A stretch of 11,520 nt of DNA from an uncultured Rickettsiales bacterium. Lineage in GTDB: Bacteria > Pseudomonadota > Alphaproteobacteria > UBA8366. The notes under the pieces are model-generated. The model had not been told where the DNA came from, did no database searches, and saw only the letters and a program-made list of their open reading frames with translations. The DNA is taken from positions 1 through 11,520 of the forward strand of contig CAJWTF010000124.1 in assembly GCA_913046825.1 (NCBI GenBank). The letters are read 5' to 3'. The position numbers and the translations under genes are program-made. Shown in pieces: positions 6,561 through 11,520 of this stretch. Numbering within the stretch: position 1 is the stretch's first letter; each line of letters opens with the position of its first letter.

Positions 6561-7922
6561 CTACCCCGGCACCCAAGTTCGGTTAAAGTGAGGCGTTTCA
6601 TACCCGTCTATTTCCATGAAACGCGCGCTATCGCCCGCATCAAGCGCTGTTGCCCGCGCGTTGAGAGCCTCAGGGCTGGTGTCAGGCCAATCTCCCGTTT
6701 CCAACCGCGCCAGCATTGTTTCTATCGCGACGGCGCTTTCGGCAGTGGCGAAATTGCAGTGTCCGGTGGAGCGCACGAGTGCGGTACGCACCAGCTCTCC
6801 GCAGCCGTTGGCTCGGACGGCGTCGATATAGCCCAACATCAGCGTGTAGGGGATTTGGTAATCGCCGACCATATGGAGCCGCATCACTGGGATTTTCGGT
6901 TGGCCTATTGTGTTGCGCCCAGGAGCGGCCCAGAAATCGAGCGCATGGGAGGAAGCTGCAATTCGCGGGGTCTTCGCCAGTCGTTCCAGATCGCCAGCTA
7001 GGTCCCCGTCCGCCTTGTTGTAAAGTGTCTCGACCGCGTGCCGTAGCGCTGGATTGGCGTTCTCAAGAAATGCACCGTAATCGACATCTGTGTTCCATGA
7101 GAGCTGTTCGCCCTGGGCTGCATTCTCGAACATGACTCGAGCCTCTCCGCCGGGGCTTTGCGCTAGACGCAGGGCAGAGTGGTACATAGCCTCTTGTAGG
7201 GCCTCCACATCGTCCAGAGCAGGCTGCGGCGTGTCGTCCGCGACCCACGCCCCCCATTGGCCAAGCGCGAAGGCGAGGGCGATGCGTGCCCGGCCAAGCC
7301 CGTCCGAATGCGCCGCCGTGAAGGCTTTGCACCAAGCGTCCGGTATTTTGCCTTCCATGCCATGACCGGTCGGGTGAGCGCTGCCGTCGTTCGGTAATTC
7401 TGCGATCACCAAGTCCCCGGCGCGGCCGAGACCGGCGCCGACGTAGTATTCCGTCAGCAGCACCTTGAGCACGAACCATCCATCGAGAAAGGTATTCATC
7501 AGCCAGACCGGTACATGGGCGGCGAGGGCGACAACGCCGTCAACCCGCTCTGGGAAATTCTCCGAGATCGCGAGCGCCAAATGCCCGCCACCTGAGCAAC
7601 CGTACTGTAGGACACGTTTGGGAGTGTTGTAGGTGGCTTCGAACAGATCCAGCAGGCGGTCGTGATTAGTGATCTCACGCGCTGGGTCGTATTGCCATTG
7701 GCGCAAGCGATGACGCGCCGTTCCGGCAATGGCGTAGCCTCGCGCAGCCATGTCACAGAACCGGTCTACCCTCTCCGGATTGACGAGCCCGCTCGCGAAA
7801 TCGAGATCGCGGATCAGTAATCCGTTCCACTTTTCCGGCACGCGGATGACATATTCGGTGCCGTCGGGGAGTTGCCCGGTCTTTTCGCGAAAGACGGGCC
7901 AGGCGGCGTCAGGAGCAGTCAT
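6561..7922 (-). CDS. Alpha/beta hydrolase (serine hydrolase), subfamily not recognised
   Basis: A 453-residue serine hydrolase. The nucleophile elbow is YGCSGGGHLA (107-116) with Ser110 as nucleophile. The acid is probably Asp354 in HMVGDYQIPY (350-359), and the general base His388 in STGHCNF (385-391); spacing and order fit the fold. The stretch from about 140 to 320 between elbow and acid is much longer than in a minimal alpha/beta hydrolase and should form a large lid. No signal peptide is visible; the N-terminus begins MTAPDAAWPVF and goes straight to the first strands (GTEYVIRVPEKWNGLLI, 21-37). GARH-like text at 67-72 (GTARHR) probably follows the oxyanion strand. The start ATG at 7920-7922 has only a weak GCGGAT upstream. 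I do not recognise a characterised subfamily; esterase, lactonase or amidase activity are all possible. Both ends are bounded by related palindromic repeats. Confidence 0.8.
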   Translation of the reverse strand: MTAPDAAWPVFREKTGQLPDGTEYVIRVPEKWNGLLIRDLDFASGLVNPERVDRFCDMAARGYAIAGTARHRLRQWQYDPAREITNHDRLLDLFEATYNTPKRVLQYGCSGGGHLALAISENFPERVDGVVALAAHVPVWLMNTFLDGWFVLKVLLTEYYVGAGLGRAGDLVIAELPNDGSAHPTGHGMEGKIPDAWCKAFTAAHSDGLGRARIALAFALGQWGAWVADDTPQPALDDVEALQEAMYHSALRLAQSPGGEARVMFENAAQGEQLSWNTDVDYGAFLENANPALRHAVETLYNKADGDLAGDLERLAKTPRIAASSHALDFWAAPGRNTIGQPKIPVMRLHMVGDYQIPYTLMLGYIDAVRANGCGELVRTALVRSTGHCNFATAESAVAIETMLARLETGDWPDTSPEALNARATALDAGDSARFMEIDGYETPHFNRTWVPG

Positions 7923-7975
7923 AGGGAATCCGCAATTCGTTAGTAGGAGTGAAGTTTACTCACGTTTATTCATAC

Positions 7976-8092
7976 CGTCATTCCGTGATGCGAAGCGAAC
8001 CCGGAATTATTGCCTGAGAATGACGTTGATCTGGATCTACCTTTTGCAGGCTCAGGCAGTAATTCCGGATCGATACCGCGTCCGGGATGACG
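7976..8092. repeat. Palindromic intergenic repeat, copy 2
   Basis: Outer arms are CGTCATTCC (7976-7984) and GGGATGACG (8084-8092), 8 of 9 bases paired. Inner arms at 8001-8018 and 8051-8068 pair at 17 of 18 positions; each carries the GCCTGAG / CTCAGGC core shared with copy 1. The loop contains a further AATGACG. The element fills most of the space between the alpha/beta hydrolase start and the end of the enolase-superfamily gene and finishes 6 bases before the latter's stop codon. Here both flanking genes run leftward, so it would sit at the 3' end of the enolase-superfamily transcript and in front of the hydrolase. The remaining spacer (7923-7975) shows no clear promoter. Confidence 0.8.
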
Positions 8093-8098
8093 AGCAGG

Positions 8099-9274
8099 TT
8101 ATTTCGGCGGATGGGCGGCGATTACTTTTTCATCCAGCTCACTGCCCCAGCCTGGCCCTGTCGGCACCTGTAACACGCCGTTTTCGATGACCGGCGGGTT
8201 GGTGACGATCTCGTCCTTCCAGGGGACATCGTCGATGTCGATTTCCATGATCCGGAAATTCGGGATGGCGGCACAGAAATGCGCGCTCATTAGGGTTGAG
8301 ATGTGGCCATAGAAGTTATGCGGTGCGCAATTGATCTCGTGCGCTTCGCACATCGCGGCGATCTTCAGCGACGTCCAAATCCCGTTCCATGGCACATCGA
8401 CGATGGCGACATCCATCGAGTAGTTGTCGAGGAACGGCTTAAAGCCTCGCAACCCGAAGAGGGATTCGCAGGAGGCGATGGGTGTTTGCAGGCTGTTGCG
8501 GATATGACGGAGCGATTCTGGGTCGTAGAGGTCGATCTCGAACCAGAACAGGCCGAGATCGTCGAGACCGCGGCAAACCTGCAGGTATCCTTCAGTCTTA
8601 AAGTTGAAGTTGAGGTCGAGCAGGATGCCCATATACGGGCCGGCACCCTCGCGAAAGGCACCTAATTGCGCCCGCAACCCGTCGATTAGGCTTTTGTCCG
8701 CGTTCAGTTCCGGCCATCCGTCCTTACGCCCGAAACCCGGAAAGTGCAGGGGTGGGGTCTCGCCGAAGCGGAATACATTTGTCTTGAGTGCCGCGAATCC
8801 GCGCTCCTTCGCTTCCGCTCCTAATTCGATCACGTCGTCCAATCCAGTAAAGACCTTGCGCCCCATCGCCTTGGCGTTGGCTTCGATCATCCGGTAGGTG
8901 CCGCAATGCGACCAGTAGAGTGGCAGTTCGGTCCGCACCGCGCCGCCAAGTAGGTCGTAGACCGGCACGCCGAGAGATTTCGCCTTCACGTCAAGCATTG
9001 CGTTTTCGATGGCGGCGATGGCCTGTTGGTTCAGACCGCCATGAGCTTGGCGGGTCATGGCGTAGAGTTTCTGGCTGACCCGCTCGTGGCGGCGCGGGTC
9101 GTCACCTTCGATGCTTTCCACCAGGGCTTTGATCACTGCGGTGAGGCCCTTGGAGCCGTAACTCTCGTTATATTCTGAGATGCCGGTAAGGCCCTGGTCG
9201 GTTTGCAATTTAAGGAACGAGAAATTGCGCCAACCGGCATCACAATGGAGGATTTCGCAGCCCGTGATCTTCAT
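8099..9274 (-). CDS. Enolase-superfamily enzyme, mandelate racemase/muconate lactonizing type (putative acid-sugar or hydroxyacid dehydratase)
   Basis: A 391-residue two-domain protein: an alpha+beta capping domain (about 1-115) and a beta-barrel. Metal ligands can be placed as Asp220 (LLDLNFN), Glu246 (WFEIDL) and Glu270 (ASCES). A His-Asp dyad as in the mandelate racemase subgroup is likely Asp293 (IVDVPWNG) with His319 (CAPHNFYGH). On the second strand Lys164 is present in LKTN, while the second Lys of the classical K-x-K is replaced by Asn166. Such enzymes abstract the proton alpha to a carboxylate; with the His dyad and a single Lys, dehydration of a polyhydroxy acid is the commonest role, but racemase or lyase activity is possible. 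Start ATG at 9272-9274 has GAAGG about ten bases upstream. It diverges from the dioxygenase gene over a 72-bp spacer, so both may share control. Confidence 0.88.
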   Translation of the reverse strand: MKITGCEILHCDAGWRNFSFLKLQTDQGLTGISEYNESYGSKGLTAVIKALVESIEGDDPRRHERVSQKLYAMTRQAHGGLNQQAIAAIENAMLDVKAKSLGVPVYDLLGGAVRTELPLYWSHCGTYRMIEANAKAMGRKVFTGLDDVIELGAEAKERGFAALKTNVFRFGETPPLHFPGFGRKDGWPELNADKSLIDGLRAQLGAFREGAGPYMGILLDLNFNFKTEGYLQVCRGLDDLGLFWFEIDLYDPESLRHIRNSLQTPIASCESLFGLRGFKPFLDNYSMDVAIVDVPWNGIWTSLKIAAMCEAHEINCAPHNFYGHISTLMSAHFCAAIPNFRIMEIDIDDVPWKDEIVTNPPVIENGVLQVPTGPGWGSELDEKVIAAHPPK

Positions 9275-9346
9275 GGTGTCAGCCTTCGCTTGCGGGAGTG
9301 AGACAGCAGCATAGGTTTTAAGGTAGGGAACACGGAGAAAACTGCC

Positions 9347-10195
9347 ATGGCCGTAAAAATTCGTCCTCTTTGTGATGCGCTCGGCGCGGAAGTGATCGGT
9401 GCCGACTTGACCAATCCCCTCTCAGGGGAAGACGCGAAGGCAGTTGAGGAGGCGTTCTTCGACCATCATCTGTTGTGCTTCCGATCCGACCCGTTGGAGC
9501 CAAGCGACTTCGCACGCGTAGCGCGCTATTTCGGCGAACCGCAACTACAGTTGATCCGCACCCAGCGTCATGGGGAAGCGCCAGAGGTTTCTGTCCTGGA
9601 GAGCACCTACAAAAGCGCTGACGACAAGCCCGACGACCTGACCCGGGTGCGGTTATCCGGTTGGCATACGGATGATTCCTATTTCGAGACTCCGGCCAAG
9701 GCGACGATGTTGCAATCCATCGCGATCCCCGATTCTGGAGGACAGACAAAGTTCTGCAATACGCGCAAGGCGTATGAGGACCTACCGGACGAAAAGAAGG
9801 CGCAGATCGATGGGCTGAAGGCCGTTCATGGCTACGATACCGAGCGCGCGCCAGGCCGCCCGAAGAAACGCACTCAGCAGGAGACTGACGAGACGCCGGA
9901 TGTAATTCATCCTCTTGTCAGGACACACGAAGATACTGGTTATAGGTCTCTGTATTTCAATGCAAATCGAACAGATCGCATTGTTGATTGGGAGCGCAGC
10001 AAAAGTGATGCCGTGCTGGACGAAGTTTATGAACAGATCACCAAGCCGAACAATCAATATCACCACGAATGGCGGGTTGGGGACCTTTTGTTGTGGGACA
10101 ACCGGTGCCTGGTACATTCGGTGAATGTCGACTATCCCGTGGGGCAAAGGCGTCTCCATCAACGTATTCTCTTGAAAGGGTCGCGGCCCGTTTGA
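9347..10195 (+). CDS. TauD/TfdA-family Fe(II)/2-oxoglutarate-dependent dioxygenase
   Basis: A complete 282-residue non-heme iron oxygenase, the usual length for TauD/TfdA proteins. The iron facial triad is His107-x-Asp109 (GWHTDDSY) and His257 (NRCLVHSV). Arg273 in RRLHQRI (268-274) should bind the 2-oxoglutarate carboxylate, helped by Thr134 (GGQTKFCN). The N-terminus (LGAEVIGADLTNPL, 12-25) is the characteristic start of the family. It hydroxylates a substrate carbon, often releasing sulfite, glyoxylate, an amine or an alcohol, but the substrate cannot be read from the sequence. An ACGGAG site precedes the ATG. The gene lies divergent from the enolase-superfamily gene and its TGA stop directly abuts the stop codon of the convergent broken HIBADH gene. 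Confidence 0.92.
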   Translation: MAVKIRPLCDALGAEVIGADLTNPLSGEDAKAVEEAFFDHHLLCFRSDPLEPSDFARVARYFGEPQLQLIRTQRHGEAPEVSVLESTYKSADDKPDDLTRVRLSGWHTDDSYFETPAKATMLQSIAIPDSGGQTKFCNTRKAYEDLPDEKKAQIDGLKAVHGYDTERAPGRPKKRTQQETDETPDVIHPLVRTHEDTGYRSLYFNANRTDRIVDWERSKSDAVLDEVYEQITKPNNQYHHEWRVGDLLLWDNRCLVHSVNVDYPVGQRRLHQRILLKGSRPV

Positions 10196-11063
10196 TTACT
10201 TAATATCGTCGCGAATATAGGGATATATCCAGGCCATATCTCTGTCGGGCCCGCTTTCGGCGAAGCTCATGAGCCTTTCATAGGCGGCGTCTATAGTTCC
10301 GTTTACGGTATCATCGGATCGCGATCCCTTTACAAACAGCCCCATGTCCTTTTCTATAATTTGCGCCGCTGCTCCGGCGTCACCATGCTTCCCGATTGCG
10401 ACATAAGCGGGGAAGAGCTGCGCGGTCGAGAAGTTTTGGGCGGAGCTGGCATTCACTAACTCAAGCATGGTGTCTAAGTCGAGGTCGCTTTTCTCGCCGT
10501 AGGAAAGCGTTTCCGACGTGATAACCAAGCCGGCGATAAAGAGGGCGTTATTGACGACTTTCATACGCTGTCCTTGGCCCGGCTTAGTGCCAACCCGATA
10601 GAGAACGCGGGGATACCCATCGATTAGAGGGTGGGCCCGCTTGATAGCGTCCTCGCTGCCGGACTTCATACTCGCTGATGTCCCGGCATCCGCGCCGGAC
10701 TTCATGCCGGAGACAGGGCTATCGACATGAGCGATACTGACTGCTTAAAAAATCGCGAATTTTCCGCGGCAGCCTCCGGGCCGATGTTGCACGTATCGAC
10801 GATTACACTGCCTGCGTGACCGCCTTGGTGATTTCTTCTTTGGCGGTTCGGTTGGCATCAACGGTCGGTAGCGAAAGGGCAATCACCCTGGCGCGCCGCG
10901 CGATCTCGGCGTTCGATTGCTCGATTTCAGCGCTTTCGGGGCTCCGATTCGCAGTGCCTGCGATATCGTGGATGATCATCGCATGGCCTTTCTCGGTAAT
11001 ATTGCGTGCCATGGGCCCAACCATTGCGCCAAGTCCGATAAATCCGAATATTGGGTCCGCCAT
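10196..11063 (-). pseudogene. Second beta-hydroxyacid dehydrogenase (HIBADH-like), broken by two frameshifts
   Basis: Three frame segments together make one HIBADH-like protein. Segment 1 starts at the ATG at 11061-11063, preceded by GGAG about ten bases before, and carries the Rossmann motif GFIGLGAMVGPMARNI, ending at an early TAA (10803-10805). Segment 2, in another frame just downstream, reads GSVIVDTCNIGPEAAAENSR. Segment 3 carries VDSPVSGMKSGADAGT and the catalytic Lys in GQGQRMKVVNN, and runs to the TAA at 10196-10198. The first break is near 10803-10815 and the second probably in the A6 run at 10747-10752, where one base would join ENSRFF to AVSIAHVDSPVSG. A 12-base direct repeat (GCCGGACTTCAT at 10658-10669 and 10694-10705) lies near the second break. 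Either the gene is decayed or these are indel errors in the sequence. It is divergent from the aminotransferase gene, which suggests a former role in the same pathway. Confidence 0.85.
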
Positions 11064-11270
11064 TGAATGCTCCATCGTTTTCATCGCTTCTGGCGGGCTG
11101 CCAGATGAGTGCCCGCTGTGCAGTGACAATTTATCGCGTGTACAAATCGCCGAGGAAAGGAGATTACCTAAGCTTGGCCGGTTGAAAATCGAAATTCACG
11201 CACAAAATCCGCCATAACGTTAACACGCATGCGCCGGGCCTGATGGGCTTTGGCAGCGGGAGAAATTTAA
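11064..11270. other. Divergent spacer before the aminotransferase gene
   Basis: This 207-bp spacer holds no gene I can support. TAACGTTA (11215-11222) is a perfect 8-base palindrome that shares its TAACGTT core with the palindrome at 2095-2110, but its flanks do not pair. TTGAAA at 11182-11187 could be a -35, but the only -10-like sequence (CAAAAT, 11203-11208) is at a short 15-base spacing. The ribosome binding site GGGAG of the aminotransferase is at its right edge. Confidence 0.35.
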
Positions 11271-11520
11271 ATGCCAGGCATTCGCCCGGACGTCGATCCC
11301 GACGGTCTTCTCGAATATTCAGTTGTCTTCACAGACCGTTCCTTGAATCACATGTCGCAGTCATTTCAAGGCATTATGAGGGATATCTCGGCGACCTTGA
11401 AGACGGTCTACAATGCGACCTCGGTGGCGATCGTACCTGGCGGTGGCAGCTACGGCATGGAGGCTGTAGCCAGGCAGTTCGCGACTGAAAAGAAATGCAT
11501 GGTGCTGCGCAACGGCTGGG
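11271..11520 (+). CDS. Class V aminotransferase (alanine/serine-glyoxylate type), N-terminal part
   Basis: The first 83 codons are seen; the gene leaves the window at the right edge. The ATG at 11271-11273 follows GGGAG eight bases before. The protein has VVFTDRSLNHMSQSF (residues 18-32), then AIVPGGGSYGMEAVARQF (53-70), the loop and helix start that hold the PLP phosphate in fold-type I class V aminotransferases, and then CMVLRNGW at the visible end. The PLP-binding Lys lies outside the window. Such enzymes move an amino group between alanine or serine and glyoxylate or pyruvate. Next to beta-hydroxyacid dehydrogenases a serine or hydroxypyruvate link is plausible but not shown. The VPG-GGS-G segment differs from the commoner P-G-S-G-T by small substitutions only. 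Confidence 0.85.
   Translation, partial: MPGIRPDVDPDGLLEYSVVFTDRSLNHMSQSFQGIMRDISATLKTVYNATSVAIVPGGGSYGMEAVARQFATEKKCMVLRNGW

Noticed and set aside
11182..11208. TTGAAA and CAAAAT as a sigma-70 promoter for the aminotransferase.
   Set aside because: Spacing of 15 bases and a poor -10 make it no better than chance in an A-rich spacer.
10816..11217. A 133-codon rightward frame opposite the broken reductase.
   Set aside because: It is the complement of the N-terminal Rossmann part of the pseudogene and shows no features of its own.
1..11520. CRISPR array, tRNA/rRNA genes, toxin-antitoxin, phage or defence system.
   Set aside because: No regularly spaced repeats, no tRNA-like folds, and no such protein families were seen on either strand.

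Overview
This window looks like part of an alphaproteobacterial chromosome with moderately high GC (roughly 58-60 % by eye). A Rhodospirillales-like marine or soil lineage fits the protein styles, but this is inference from sequence character, not a search. The content is accessory catabolism: small oxidoreductases, hydrolases, an enolase-superfamily enzyme, an Fe(II)/2-oxoglutarate dioxygenase, an exporter and an aminotransferase. One DNA-repair gene is embedded among them. I see no phage, CRISPR, defence or RNA genes.

Layout. (1) Positions 1-225 are the end of an IS3-family insertion sequence on the minus strand, with the start of its orfA. It has inserted into a polysaccharide-deacetylase-like gene, of which only 61-62 N-terminal codons remain (226-411). 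(2) A DHA2-type (EmrB-like) multidrug transporter runs leftward at 536-2029; its N-terminus looks disturbed by a one-base indel. (3) A divergent spacer of about 200 bp with an operator-like palindrome separates it from a rightward, translationally coupled pair: an SDR dehydrogenase (2237-3004) and a 3-hydroxyisobutyrate-dehydrogenase-like reductase (3001-3909). (4) A leftward DNA-3-methyladenine glycosylase I gene (tag, 3910-4521) abuts that pair tail to tail with no gap. (5) Rightward from a divergent spacer is an N-acyl-D-amino-acid-deacylase-type amidohydrolase (4705-6420). (6) A leftward alpha/beta hydrolase (6561-7922) and a leftward mandelate-racemase-type enolase-superfamily gene (8099-9274) follow, each with a related palindromic repeat at its 3' side (6444-6550 and 7976-8092). 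(7) A TauD/TfdA-type dioxygenase (9347-10195) runs rightward and again abuts, with no gap, a leftward second HIBADH-like gene (10196-11063) that is broken by two frameshifts. (8) A class V aminotransferase starts at 11271 and leaves the window.

How the genes may work together. Amide hydrolysis, ester/acyl hydrolysis, acid-sugar-type dehydration, oxygenation, alcohol/semialdehyde redox steps and transamination would together suit breakdown of a modified amino acid or hydroxy-acid compound, with the DHA2 pump as an exporter. The strands alternate, so this is a loose cluster and not one operon; a shared pathway is a hypothesis only.

The most notable points are the IS interruption whose terminal bases supply the new stop codon, a two-copy palindromic repeat family, two exactly abutting convergent gene pairs, a decayed paralogue of an intact reductase in the same window, and an amidohydrolase that seems to lack part of the classical D-aminoacylase metal site. 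I do not see a convincing wholly new biological system.
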